From the NCBI GenBank assembly GCA_022575985.1, contig JAKSXM010000103.1, positions 124,001 to 188,000 of the forward strand: 64,000 nucleotides of DNA, written 5' to 3'. Numbering within the stretch: position 1 is the first letter of the stretch; each line of letters begins with the position of its first letter. The position numbers and the translations under genes were made by a program. The notes beneath the pieces were generated by a model. It had not been told where the DNA came from, ran no database searches, and worked only from the letters and a program-made list of their open reading frames with translations. This document shows, in pieces, positions 22,817 to 37,127 of the stretch. This DNA is from Anagrus nilaparvatae. Its lineage: Eukaryota; Arthropoda; Insecta; Hymenoptera; Mymaridae.

Positions 22817-24849
22817 AATTGGTTAAAATTTTTATAAACCAATTTTACTAATAATGAGAGAATATTCTACGTAGAGAAAAACTTAAACAAATACGGCCCT
22901 TCAGGCCAGCGTAATTAAATAACAAGATATAAATAAATTAAATAAGTATTAAAATTATTGTATATTTAGAAAAGGTGGATCCACTTTCATGAAACCATTT
23001 GAATAGGTTAAAATTTTTATAAAACAAGTTTACTTATAATGAAAAAATATTTAAAATAGAGAAAAACCTTAACAAATACAGTCCAAAAGGCCTGAGAAAT
23101 AAAAAAACAAGATATAAAAATATAAATAGGTATCAAAAATATTGTATTTTTAGAATCTTTGGATCTACTTGCTTGAAACCATTTGAATTGGTTAAAATTT
23201 TTACAAACCAATTTTACAAATAATGAGAGAATATTCTACGTAGAGAAGAACTTAAACAAATACGGCCCTTCAGGCCAGCGTAATTAAAAAACAAGATATA
23301 AATAAATTAAATAAGTATTAAAATTATTGTATATTTAGAAAAGGTGGATCCACTTTCATGAAACCATTTGAATTGGTTAAAATTCTTATAAACCAAGTTT
23401 ACTTATAATAGAAAAATATATAAAATAGAGAATAACTTAAACAAATTTAGTCCAAAAGGCCTGAGAAATAAAAAAACATAATATAAAAAATTTAAATAGG
23501 TATCAAAATTATTGTATTTTTATAAACGTTGGATCCACTTGCATGAAACCATTTGAATAGGTTAAAATTTTTATAAAACAAGTTTACTTATAATGAAAAA
23601 ATATGTAAAATAGAGAAAAACCTTAACAAATACAGTCCAAAAGGCCTGAGAAATAAAAAAACAATATATAAAAATATAAATAGGTATCAAAAATATTGTA
23701 TTTTTATAATCTTTGGATCTACTTGCTTGAAACCATTTGAATTGGTTAAAATTTTTTATAAACCAAATTTACTAATAATGAGAGAATATTCTACGTAGAG
23801 AAAAACTTAAACAAATACGGCCCTTCAGGCCAGCGTAATTAAAAAACAAGATATAAATAAATTAAATAAGTATTAAAATTATTGTATATTTAGAAAAGGT
23901 GGATCCACTTTCATGAAACCATTTGAATAGGTTAAAATTTTTATAAAACAAGTTTACTTATAATGAAAAAATATGTAAAATAGAGAAAAACCTTAACAAA
24001 TACAGTCAAAAAGGCCTGAGAAATAAAAAAACAAGATATAAAAAATTTAATTAGGTATCAAAATTATTGTATTTTTATAAACAGTGGATCTACTTGCATA
24101 AAACCATTTGAATTGGTTAAAATTTTTATAAACCAATTTTACTAATAATGAGAGAATATTCTACGTAGAGAAAAACTTAAACAAATACGGCCCTTCAGGC
24201 CAGCGTAATTAAAAAACAAGATATAAATAAATTAAATAAGTATTAAAATTATTGTATATTTAGAAAAGGTGGATCCACTTTCATGAAACCATTTGAATAG
24301 GTTAAAATTTTTATAAAACAAGTTTACTTATAATGAAAAAATATGTAAAATAGAGAAAAACCTTAACAAATACAGTCCAAAAGGCCTGAGAAATAAAAAA
24401 ACAAGATATAAAAATATAAATAGGTAACAAAAATATTGTATTTTTAGAATCTTTGGATCTACTTGCTTGAAACCATTTGAATTGGTTAAAATTTTTATAA
24501 ACCAAGTTTACTAATAATAAGAGAATATTCTATGTAGAGGAAAACTAAAACAAATACGGCCCACCAGGCCAGCGTAATTAAAAAGCAAGATATAAATAAA
24601 TTAAATAAGTATTAAAATTATTGTATATTTAGAAAAGGTGGATCCACTTTCATGAAACCATTTAAATTGGTTAAAATTCTTATAAACCAAGTTTACTTAT
24701 AATAGAAAAATATATAAAATAGAGAAAAACTTAAACAAATACAGTCCAAAAGGCCTGAGAAATAAAAAAACATAATATAAAAAATTTAAATAGGTATCAA
24801 AATTATTGTATTTTTATAAACGTTGGATCCACTTGCATGAAACCATTTG
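22791..24849 (+). repeat. Bridge between large duplication copies; second copy of the seven-monomer block
   Basis: The bridge starts with the end of the C/D chimera, then B, an A with ATATTTAAAATAG (23002), B and C. From 23556 to 24849 it matches 14046-15339 at an offset of 9510 bp, including the A' with TTATAATC and the A/D hybrid. The large block therefore extends further left than the 7850-bp alignment alone shows. Confidence 0.8.
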
Positions 24850-27065
24850 AATAGGTTAAAATTTTTATAAAACAAGTTTACTTATAATGAAAAAATATGT
24901 AAAATAGAGAAAAACCTTAACAAATACAGTCCAAAAGGCCTGAGAAATAAAAAAACAATATATAAAAATATAAATAGGTATCAAAAATATTGTATTTTTA
25001 GAATCTTTGGATCTACTTGCTTGAAACCATTTGAATTGGTTAAAATTTTTATAAACCAAATTTACTAATAATGAGAGAATATTCTACGTAGAGAAAAACT
25101 TAAACAAATACGGCCCTTCAGGCCAGCGTAATTAAAAAACAAGATATAAATAAATTAAATAAGTATTAAAATTATTGTATATTTAGAAAAGGTGGATCCA
25201 CTTTCATGAAACCATTTAAATTGGTTAAAATTCTTATAAACCAAGTTTACTTATAATAGAAAAATATATAAAATAGAGAAAAACTTAAACAAATACAGTC
25301 CAAAAGGCCTGAGAAATAAATAAACATAATTTAAAAAGTTAATTAGGTATCAAAATTATTGTATTTTTATAAACGTTGGATCTACTTGCATAAAACCATT
25401 TGAATTGGTTAAAATTTTTACAAACCAATTTTACAAATAATGAGAGAATATTCTACGTAGAGAAGAACTTAAACAAATACGGCCCTTTAGGCCAGCGTAA
25501 TTAAAAAACAAGATATAAATAAATTAAATAAGTATTAAAATTATTGTATATTTAGAAAAGGTGGATCCACTTTCATGAAACCATTTGAATTGGTTAAAAT
25601 TCTTATAAACCAAGTTTACTTATAATAGAAAAATATATAAAATAGAGAAAAACTTAAACAAATACAGTCCAAAAGGCCTGAGAAATAAAAAAACATAATA
25701 TAAAAAATTTAAATAGGTATCAAAATTATTGTATTTTTATAAACGTTGGATCCACTTGCATGAAACCATTTGAATAGGTTAAAATTTTTATAAAACAAGT
25801 TTACTTATAATGAAAAAATATGTAAAATAGAGAAAAACCTTAACAAATACAGTCCAAAAGGCCTGAGAAATAAAAAAACAATATATAAAAATATAAATAG
25901 GTATCAAAAATATTGTATTTTTAGAATCTTTGGATCTACTTGCTTGAAACCATTTGAATTGGTTAAAATTCTTATAAACCAAGTTTACTTATAATAGAAA
26001 AATATATAAAATAGAGAAAAACTTAAACAAATACAGTCCAAAAGGCCTGAGAAATAAAAAAAGATAATATAAAAAATTTAAATAGGTATCAAAATTATTG
26101 TATTTTTATAAACGTTGGATCCACTTGCATGAAACCATTTGAATAGGTTAAAATTTTTATAAAACAAGTTTACTTATAATGAAAAAATATGTAAAATAGA
26201 GAAAAACCTAAACAAATACAGTCAAAAAGGCCTGAGAAATAAAAAAAGATAATATAAAAAATTTAAATAGGTATCAAAATTATTGTATTTTTATAAACAT
26301 TGGATCCACTTGCATGAAACCATTTGAATAGGTTAAAATTTTTATAAAACAAGTTTACTTATAATGAAAAAATATGTAAAATAGAGAAAAACCTAAACAA
26401 ATACAGTCAAAAAGGCCTGAGAAATAAAAAAACAAGATATAAAAAATTTAATTAGGTATCAAAATTATTGTATTTTTATAAACGTTGGATCTACTTGCAT
26501 AAAACCATTTGAATTGGTTTAAATTTTTATAAACCAATTTTACTAATAATGAGAGAATATTCTACGTAGAGAAAAACTTAAACAAGTACGGCCCTTCAGG
26601 CCAGCGTAATTAAAAAACAAGATATAATTAAATTAAATAAGTATTAAAATTATTGTATATTTAGAAAAGGTGGATCCACTTTCATGAAACCATTTGAATA
26701 GGTTAAAATTTTTATAAAACAAGTTTACTTATAATGAAAAAATATGTAAAATAGAGAAAAACCTTAACAAATACAGTCCAAAAGGCCTGAGAAATAAAAA
26801 AACAAGATATAAAAATATAAATAGGTATCAAAAATATTGTATTTTTAGAATCTTTGGATCTACTTGCTTGAAACCATTTGAATTGGTTAAAATTTTTACA
26901 AACCAATTTTACAAATAATGAGAGAATATTCTACGTAGAGAAGAACTTAAACAAATACGGCCCTTCAGGCCAGCGTAATTAAAAAACAAGATATAAATAA
27001 ATTAAATAAGTATTAAAATTATTGTATATTTAGAAAAGGTGGATCCACTTTCATGAAACCATTTG

Positions 27066-27160
27066 AATATAAATAAAAAAACAAGATATAAAAAATTTAA
27101 TTAGGTATCAAAATTATTGTATTTTTATAAACGTTGGATCTACTTGCATAAAACCATTTG
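27066..27160 (+). repeat. Half monomer (95 bp), copy 2
   Basis: Same deletion junction (AATAT joined to AAATAAAAAAACAAG) and same length as the unit at 19216-19310. Because two independent 90-bp deletions with an identical junction are unlikely, this unit shows common descent of the two 6-8 kb blocks. Confidence 0.9.
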
Positions 27161-27890
27161 AATTGGTTAAAATTTTTATAAACCAATTTTACTAATAATG
27201 AGAGAATATTCTACGTAGAGAAAAACTTAAACAAATACGGCCCTTCAGGCCAGCGTAATTAAAAAACAAGATATAAATAAATTAAATAAGTATTAAAATT
27301 ATTGTATATTTAGAAAAGGTGGATCCACTTTCATGAAACCATTTGAATAGGTTATAAAACAAGTTTACTTATAATGAAAAAATATGTAAAATAGAGAAAA
27401 ACCTAAACAAATACAGTCAAAAAGGCCTGAGAAATAAAAAAACAAGATATAAAAAATTTAATTAGGTATCAAAATTATTGTATTTTTATAAACAGTGGAT
27501 CTACTTGCATAAAACCATTTGAATTGGTTAAAATTTTTATAAACCAATTTTACTAATAATGAGAGAATATTCTACGTAGAGAAAAACTTAAACAAATACG
27601 GCCCTTCAGGCCAGCGTAATTAAAAAACAAGATATAAATAAATTAAATAAGTATTAAAATTATTGTATATTTAGAAAAGGTGGATCCACTTTCATGAAAC
27701 CATTTGAATAGGTTAAAATTTTTATAAAACAAGTACACTTATAATGAAAAAATATGTAAAATAGAGAAAAACCTTAACAAATACAGTCCAAAAGGCCTGA
27801 GAAATAAAAAAACAAGATATAAAAATATAAATAGGTATCAAAAATATTGTATTTTTAGAATCTTTGGATCTACTTGCTTGAAACCATTTG

Positions 27891-28250
27891 AATTGGTTAA
27901 AATTTTTACAAACCAATTTTACAAATAATGAGAGAATATTCTACGTAGAGAAGAACTTAAACAAATACGGCCCTTCAGGCCAGCGTAATTAAAAAACAAG
28001 ATATAAATAAATTAAATAAGTATTAAAATTATTGTATATTTAGAAAAGGTGGATCCACTTTCATGAAACCATTTGAATAGGTTATAAAACAAGTTTACTT
28101 ATAATGAAAAAATATGTAAAATAGAGAAAAACCTTAACAAATACAGTCCAAAAGGCCTGAGAAATAAAAAAACAAGATATAAAAATATAAATAGGTATCA
28201 AAAATATTGTATTTTTAGAATCTTTGGATCTACTTGCTTGAAACCATTTG
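27891..28250 (+). repeat. Two-monomer insertion (360 bp) unique to duplication copy 2
   Basis: A B unit (27891-28075, with TTTTTACAAACCAATTTTAC) and an A-type unit with the 9-bp 5' deletion (28076-28250) have no counterpart in copy 1, where the preceding A is followed directly by C. The second unit is a chimera: the deleted 5' end is otherwise found only on D units, but its 3' part is typical A. The B looks like the one after the A near 26.7 kb. An unequal exchange with a neighbouring dimer would explain both. Confidence 0.82.
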
Positions 28251-31000
28251 AATTGGTTAAAATTCTTATAAACCAAGTTTACTTATAATAGAAAAATATA
28301 TAAAATAGAGAAAAACTTAAACAAATACAGTCCAAAAGGCCTGAGAAATAAAAAAAGATAATATAAAAAATTTAAATAGGTATCAAAATTATTGTATTTT
28401 TATAAACGTTGGATCCACTTGCATGAAACCATTTGAATAGGTTAAAATTTTTATAAAACAAGTTTACTTATAATGAAAAAATATGTAAAATAGAGAAAAA
28501 CCTAAACAAATACAGTCAAAAAGGCCTGAGAAATAAAAAAAGATAATATAAAAAATTTAAATAGGTATCAAAATTATTGTATTTTTATAAACGTTGGATC
28601 CACTTGCATGAAACCATTTGAATAGGTTAAAATTTTTATAAAACAAGTTTACTTATAATGAAAAAATATGTAAAATAGAGAAAAACCTTAACAAATACAG
28701 TCCAAAAGGCCTGAGAAATAAAAAAACAATATATAAAAATATAAATAGGTATCAAAAATATTGTATTTTTAGAATCTTTGGATCTACTTGCTTGAAACCA
28801 TTTGAATTGGTTAAAATTTTTTATAAACCACATTTACTAATAATGAGAGAATATTCTACGTAGAGAAAAACTTAAACAAATACGGCCCTTCAGGCCAGCG
28901 TAATTAAAAAACAAGATATAAATAAATTAAATAAGTATTAAAATTATTGTATATTTTGAAAAGGTGGATCCACTTTCATGAAACCATTTGAATAGGTTAA
29001 AATTTTTATAAAACAAGTTTACTTATAATGACAAAATATGTAAAATAGAGAAAAACCTTAACAAATACAGTCCAAAAGGCCTGAGAAATAAAAAAACAAG
29101 ATATAAAAATATAAATAGGTATCAAAAATATTGTATTTTTAGAATCTTTGGATCTACTTGCTTGAAACCATTTGAATTGGTTAAAATTCTTATAAACCAA
29201 GTTTACTTATAATAGAAAAATATATAAAATAGAGAAAAACTTAAACAAATACAGTCCAAAAGGCCTGAGAAATAAAAAAAGATAATATAAAAAATTTAAA
29301 TAGGTATCAAAATTATTGTATTTTTATAAACGTTGGATCCACTTGCATGAAACCATTTGAATAGGTTAAAATTTTTATAAAACAAGTTTACTTATAATGA
29401 AAAAATATGTAGAATAGAGAAAAACCTAAACAAATACAGTCAAAAAGGCCTGAGAAACAAAAAAAAAAACAAGATATAAAAAATTTAATTAGGTATCAAA
29501 ATTATTGTATTTTTATAAACGTTGGATCTACTTGCATAAAACCATTTGAATTGGTTAAAATTTTTATAAACCAATTTTACTAATAATGAGAGAATATTCT
29601 ACGTAGAGAAAAACTTAAACAAATACGGCCCTTCAGGCCAGCGTAATTAAATAACAAGATATAAATAAATTAAATAAGTATTAAAATTATTGTATATTTA
29701 GAAAAGGTGGATCCACTTTCATGAAACCATTTGAATAGGTTAAAATTTTTATAAAACAAGTTTACTTATAATGAAAAAATATGGAAAATAGAGAAAAACC
29801 TTAACAAATACAGTCCAAAAGGCCTGAGAAATAAAAAAACAAGATATAAAAATATAAATAGGTATCAAAAATATTGTATTTTTAGAATCTTTGGATCTAC
29901 TTGCTTGAAACCATTTGAATTGGTTAAAATTTTTACAAACCAATTTTACAAATAATGAGAGAATATTCTACGTAGAGAAGAACTTAAACAAATACGGCCC
30001 TTCAGGCCAGCGTAATTAAAAAACAAGATATAAATAAATTAAATAAGTATTAAAATTATTGTATATTTAGAAAAGGTGGATCCACTTTCATGAAACCATT
30101 TGAATTGGTTAAAATTCTTATAAACCAAGTTTACTTATACTAGAAAAATATATAAAATAGAGAAAAACTTAAACAAATTTAGTCCAAAAGGCCTGAGAAA
30201 TAAAAAAACATAATATAAAAAATTTAAATAGGTATCAAAATTATTGTATTTTTATAAACGTTGGATCCACTTGCATGAAACTATTTGAATAGGTTAAAAT
30301 TTTTATAAAACAAGTTTACTTATAATGAAAAAATATGTAAAATAGAGAAAAACCTTAACAAATACAGTCCAAAAGGCCTGAGAATTAAAAAAACAATATA
30401 TAAAAATATAAATAGGTATCAAAAATATTGTATTTTTAGAATCTTTGGATCTACTTGCTTGAAACCATTTGAATTGGTTAAAATTTTTTATAAACCACAT
30501 TTACTAATAATGAGAGAATATTCTACGTAGAGAAAAACTTAAACAAATACGGCCCTTCAGGCCAGCGTAATTAAAAAACAAGATATAAATAAATTAAATA
30601 AGTATTAAAATTATTGTATATTTAGAAAAGGTGGATCCACTTTCATGAAACCATTTGAATAGGTTAAAATTTTTATAAAACAAGTTTACTTATAATGAAA
30701 AAATATGTAAAATAGAGAAAAACCTTAACAAATACAGTCCAAAAGGCCTGAGAAATAAAAAAACAAGATATAAAAATATAAATAGGTATCAAAAATATTG
30801 TATTTTTAGAATCTTTGGATCTACTTGCTTGAAACCATTTGAATTGGTTAAAATTCTTATAAACCAAGTTTACTTATAATAGAAAAATATATAAAATAGA
30901 GAAAAACTTAAACAAATACAGTCCAAAAGGCCTGAGAAATAAAAAAAGATAATATAAAAAATTTAAATAGGTATCAAAATTATTGTATTTTTATAAACGT

Positions 31001-34000
31001 TGGATCCACTTGCATGAAACCATTTGAATAGGTTAAAATTTTTATAAAACAAGTTTACTTATAATGAAAAAATATGTAAAATAGAGAAAAATCTAAACAA
31101 ATACAGTCAAAAAGGCCTGAGAAACAACAAAAAAAACAAGATATAAAAAATTTAATTAGGTATCAAAATTATTGTATTTTTATAAACGTTGGATCTACTT
31201 GCATAAAACCATTTGAATTGGTTAAAATTTTTATAAACCAATTTTACTAATAATGAGAGAATATTCTACGTAGAGAAAAACTTAAACAAATACGGCCCTT
31301 CAGGCCAGCGTAATTAAATAACAAGATATAAATAAATTAAATAAGTATTAAAATTATTGTATATTTAGAAAAGGTGGATCCACTTTCATGAAACCATTTG
31401 AATAGGTTAAAATTTTTATAAAACAAGTTTACTTATAATGAAAAAATATGTAAAATAGAGAAAAACCTTAACAAATACAGTCCAAAAGGCCTGAGAAATA
31501 AAAAAACAAGATATAAAAATATAAATAGGTATCAAAAATATTGTATTTTTAGAATCTTTGGATCTACTTGCTTGAAACCATTTGAATTGGTTAAAATTTT
31601 TACAAACCAATTTTACAAATAATGAGAGAATATTCTACGTAGAGAAGAACTTAAACAAATACGGCCCTTCAGGCCAGCGTAATTAAAAAACAAGATATAA
31701 ATAAATTAAATAAGTATTAAAATTATTGTATATTTAGAAAAGGTGGATCCACTTTCATGAAACCATTTGAATTGGTTAAAATTCTTATAAACCAAGTTTA
31801 CTTATAATAGAAAAATATATAAAATAGAGAAAAACTTAAACAAATTTAGTCCAAAAGGCCTGAGAAATAAAAAAACATAATATAAAAAATTTAAATAGGT
31901 ATCAAAATTATTGTATTTTTATAAACGTTGGATCCACTTGCATGAAACCATTTGAATAGGTTAAAATTTTTATAAAACAAGTTTACTTATAATGAAAAAA
32001 TATGTAAAATAGAGAAAAACCTTAACAAATACAGTCCAAAAGGCCTGAGAAATAAAAAAACAATATATAAAAATATAAATAGGTATCAAAAATATTGTAT
32101 TTTTATAATCTTTGGATCTACTTGCTTGAAACCATTTGAATTGGTTAAAATTTTTTATAAACCAAATTTACTAATAATGAGAGAATATTCTACGTAGAGA
32201 AAAACTTAAACAAATACGGCCCTTCAGGCCAGCGTAATTAAAAAACAAGATATAAATAAATTAAATAAGTATTAAAATTATTGTATATTTAGAAAAGGTC
32301 CACTTTCCTGAAACCATTTGAATAGGTTAAAATTTTTATAAAACAAGTTTACTTATAATGAAAAAATATGTAAAATAGAGAAAAACCTTAACAAATACAG
32401 TCCAAAAGGCCTGAGAAATAAAAAAACAAGATATAAAAATATAAATAGGTAACAAAAATATTGTATTTTTAGAATCTTTGGATCTACTTGCTTGAAACCA
32501 TTTGAATTGGTTAAAATTTTTATAAACCAAGTTTACTAATAATAAGAGAATATTCTATGTAGAGGAAAACTAAAACAAATACGGCCCACCAGGCCAGCGT
32601 AATTAAAAAGCAAGATATAAATAAATTAAATAAGTATTAAAATTATTGTATATTTAGAAAAGGTGGATCCACTTTCATGAAACCATTTAAATTGGTTAAA
32701 ATTCTTATAAACCAAGTTTACTTATAATAGAAAAATATATAAAATAGAGAAAAACTTAAACAAATACAGTCCAAAAGGCCTGAGAAATAAAAAAACATAA
32801 TATAAAAAATTTAAATAGGTATCAAAATTATTGTATTTTTATAAACGTTGGATCCACTTGCATGAAACCATTTGAATAGGTTAAAATTTTTATAAAACAA
32901 GTTTACTTATAATGAAAAAATATGTAAAATAGAGAAAAACCTTAACAAATACAGTTCAAAAGGCCTGAGAAATAAAAAAACAATATATAAAAATATAAAT
33001 AGGTATCAAAAATATTGTATTTTTAGAATCTTTGGATCTACTTGCTTGAAACCATTTGAATTGGTTAAAATTTTTATAAACCAAATTTACTAATAATGAG
33101 AGAATATTCTACGTAGAGAAAAACTTAAACAAATACGGCCCTTCAGGCCAGCGTAATTAAAAAACAAGATATAAATAAATTAAATAAGTATTAAAATTAT
33201 TGTATATTTAGAAAAGGTGGATCCACTTTCATGAAACCATTTAAATTGGTTAAAATTCTTATAAACCAAGTTTACTTATAATAGAAAAATATATAAAATA
33301 GAGAAAAACTTAAACAAATACAGTCCAAAAGGCCTGAGAAATAAATAAACATAATTTAAAAAGTTAATTAAGTATCAAAATTATTGTATTTTTATAAACG
33401 TTGGATCTACTTGCATAAAACCATTTGAATTGGTTAAAATTTTTACAAACCAATTTTACAAATAATGAGAGAATATTCTACGTAGAGAAGAACTTAAACA
33501 AATACGGCCCTTTAGGCCAGCGTAATTAAAAAACAAGATATAAATAAATTAAATAAGTATTAAAATTATTGTATATTTAGAAAAGGTGGATCCACTTTCA
33601 TGAAACCATTTGAATTGGTTAAAATTCTTATAAACCAAGTTTACTTATAATAGAAAAATATATAAAATAGAGAAAAACTTAAACAAATACAGTCCAAAAG
33701 GCCTGAGAAATAAAAAAACATAATATAAAAAATTTAAATAGGTATCAAAATTATTGTATTTTTATAAACGTTGGATCCACTTGCATGAAACCATTTGAAT
33801 AGGTTAAAATTTTTATAAAACAAGTTTACTTATAATGAAAAAATATGTAAAATAGAGAAAAACCTTAACAAATACAGTCCAAAAGGCCTGAGAAATAAAA
33901 AAACAATATATAAAAATATAAATAGGTATCAAAAATATTGTATTTTTAGAATCTTTGGATCTACTTGCTTGAAACCATTTGAATTGGTTAAAATTCTTAT

Positions 34001-37000
34001 AAACCAAGTTTACTTATAATAGAAAAATATATAAAATAGAGAAAAACTTAAACAAATACAGTCCAAAAGGCCTGAGAAATAAAAAAAGATAATATAAAAA
34101 ATTTAAATAGGTATCAAAATTATTGTATTTTTATAAACGTTGGATCCACTTGCATGAAACCATTTGAATAGGTTAAAATTTTTATAAAACAAGTTTACTT
34201 ATAATGAAAAAATATGTAAAATAGAGAAAAACCTAAACAAATACAGTCAAAAAGGCCTGAGAAATAAAAAAAGATAATATAAAAAATTTAAATAGGTATC
34301 AAAATTATTGTATTTTTATAAACGTTGGATCCACTTGCATGAAACCATTTGAATAGGTTAAAATTTTTATAAAACAAGTTTACTTATAATGAAAAAATAT
34401 GTAAAATAGAGAAAAACCTAAACAAATACAGTCAAAAAGGCCTGAGAAATAAAAAAAGATAATATAAAAAAATTAAATAGGTATCAAAATTATTGTATTT
34501 TTATAAACGTTGGATCCACTTGCATGAAACCATTTGAATAGGTTAAAATTTTTATAAAACAAGTTTACTTATAATGAAAAAATATGTAAAATAGAGAAAA
34601 ACCTTAACAAATACAGTCCAAAAGGCCTGAGAAATAAAAAAACAATATATAAAAATATAAATAGGTATCAAAAATATTGTATTTTTAGAATCTTTGGATC
34701 TACTTGCTTGAAACCATTTGAATTGGTTAAAATTTTTTATAAACCACATTTACTAATAATGAGAGAATATTCTACGTAGAGAAAAACTTAAACAAATACG
34801 GCCCTTCAGGCCAGCGTAATTAAAAAACAAGATATAAATAAATTAAATAAGTATTAAAATTATTGTATATTTAGAAAAGGTGGATCCACTTTCATGAAAC
34901 CATTTGAATAGGTTAAAATTTTTATAAAACAAGTTTACTTATAATGAAAAAATATGTAAAATAGAGAAAAACCTTAACAAATACAGTCCAAAAGGCCTGA
35001 GAAATAAAAAAACAAGATATAAAAATATAAATAGGTATCAAAAATATTGTATTTTTAGAATCTTTGGATCTACTTGCTTGAAACCATTTGAATTGGTTAA
35101 AATTCTTATAAACCAAGTTTACTTATAATAGAAAAATATATAAAATAGAGAAAAACTTAAACAAATACAGTCCAAAAGGCCTGAGAAATAAAAAAAGATA
35201 ATATAAAAAATTTAAATAGGTATCAAAATTATTGTATTTTTATAAACGTTGGATCTACTTGCATAAAACCATTTGAATTGGTTAAAATTTTTATAAACCA
35301 ATTTTACTAATAATGAGAGAATATTCTACGTAGAGAAAAACTTAAACAAATACGGCCCTTCAGGCCAGCGTAATTAAATAACAAGATATAAATAAATTAA
35401 ATAAGTATTAAAATTATTGTATATTTAGAAAAGGTGGATCCACTTTCATGAAACCATTTGAATAGGTTAAAATTTTTATAAAACAAGTTTACTTATAATG
35501 AAAAAATATTTAAAATAGAGAAAAACCTTAACAAATACAGTCCAAAAGGCCTGAGAAATAAAAAAACAAGATATAAAAATATAAATAGGTATCAAAAATA
35601 TTGTATTTTTAGAATCTTTGGATCTACTTGCTTGAAACCATTTGAATTGGTTAAAATTTTTACAAACCAATTTTACAAATAATGAGAGAATATTCTACGT
35701 AGAGAAGAACTTAAACAAATACGGCCCTTCAGGCCAGCGTAATTAAAAAACAAGATATAAATAAATTAAATAAGTATTAAAATTATTGTATATTTAGAAA
35801 AGGTGGATCCACTTTCATGAAACCATTTGAATTGGTTAAAATTCTTATAAACCAAGTTTACTTATAATAGAAAAATATATAAAATAGAGAAAAACTTAAA
35901 CAATTTTAGTCCAAAAGGCCTGAGAAATAAAAAAACATAATATAAAAAATTTAAATAGGTATCAAAATTATTGTATTTTTATAAACGTTGGATCCACTTG
36001 CATGAAACCATTTGAATAGGTTAAAATTTTTATAAAACAAGTTTACTTATAATGAAAAAATATGTAAAATAGAGAAAAACCTTAACAAATACAGTCCAAA
36101 AGGCCTGAGAAATAAAAAAACAATATATAAAAATATAAATAGGTATCAAAAATATTGTATTTTTAGAATCTTTGGATCTACTTGCTTGAAACCATTTGAA
36201 TTGGTTAAAATTTTTTATAAACCACATTTACTAATAATGAGAGAATATTCTACGTAGAGAAAAACTTAAACAAATACGGCCCTTCAGGCCAGCGTAATTA
36301 AAAAACAAGATATAAATAAATTAAATAAGTATTAAAATTATTGTATATTTAGAAAAGGTGGATCCACTTTCATGAAACCATTTGAATAGGTTAAAATTTT
36401 TATAAAACAAGTTTACTTATAATGACAAAATATGTAAAATAGAGAAAAACCTTAACAAATACAGTCCAAAAGGCCTGAGAAATAAAAAAACAAGATATAA
36501 AAATATAAATAGGTATCAAAAATATTGTATTTTTAGAATCTTTGGATCTACTTGCTTGAAACCATTTGAATTGGTTAAAATTCTTATAAACCAAGTTTAC
36601 TTATAATAGAAAAATATATAAAATAGAGAAAAACTTAAACAAATACAGTCCAAAAGGCCTGAGAAATAAAAAAAGATAATATAAAAAATTTAAATAGGTA
36701 TCAAAATTATTGTATTTTTATAAACGTTGGATCCACTTGCATGAAACCATTTGAATAGGTTAAAATTTTTATAAAACAAGTTTACTTATAATGAAAAAAT
36801 ATGTAAAATAGAGAAAAACCTAAACAAATACAGTCAAAAAGGCCTGAGAAACAAAAAAAAAAACAAGATATAAAAAATTTAATTAGGTATCAAAATTATT
36901 GTATTTTTATAAACGTTGGATCTACTTGCATAAAACCATTTGAATTGGTTAAAATTTTTATAAACCAATTTTACTAATAATGAGAGAATATTCTACGTAG

Positions 37001-37127
37001 AGAAAAACTTAAACAAATACGGCCCTTCAGGCCAGCGTAATTAAATAACAAGATATAAATAAATTAAATAAGTATTAAAATTATTGTATATTTAGAAAAG
37101 GTGGATCCACTTTCATGAAACCATTTG
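31001..37127 (+). repeat. Mixed 8- to 10-monomer higher-order repeat variants
   Basis: A continuous series of A', B, A, C, D, B units related to the 1848-bp unit. A'-type units start at 31955, 33798, 34537, 36015 and A'' at 32321. Consecutive D' units lie between 34.1 and 34.54 kb. The stretch from about 31.50 to 35.84 kb matches about 58.83 to 63.17 kb at a constant offset of 27,330 bp, including ACAGTTCAAAAGG at about 32.95 kb and AATATAAAAAAATTAAATAG near 34.46 kb. The C unit near 35.9 kb has CAATTTTAGTCC, also seen near 49.57 kb. No non-satellite sequence is present. Confidence 0.8.
32288..32321 (+). repeat. B-to-A'' junction with 4-bp deletion (supra-repeat marker)
   Basis: At the 3' end of a B unit the usual AAAAGGTGGATCCACTTTC is shortened to AAAAGGTCCACTTTCCTG. 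Four bases are lost, which removes the BamHI palindrome, and ATG becomes CTG. It is always followed by an A'' unit. AGGTCC starts at 32296, 38023, 39871, 41720, 51691, 59626 and 63686; the three copies at 38-41.7 kb carry an extra C-to-A change (GGTCCAATTTC). Spacing of these marks defines the large units: 1848, 1849, 9971, 7935 and 4060 bp. Confidence 0.9.

Larger units (their letters stand above)
24850..31000 (+). repeat. Large tandem duplication, copy 2 (~6.2 kb)
   Basis: Duplicate of 17000-22790 with the same rare marks at offsets of 7850 and then 8210 bp: half monomer at 27066, deleted D at 27346, CAAGTACACTT near 27.73 kb, GACAAAATATG near 29.03 kb, GTAGAATAGAG near 29.4 kb, ATGGAAAATAGAG near 29.78 kb. 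Differences include two inserted monomers (27891-28250), AAACATTGG near 26.3 kb, CAAGTACGG near 26.58 kb and GAGAATTAAAA near 30.38 kb. Copies this similar point to recent duplication or strong homogenisation. Confidence 0.87.
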
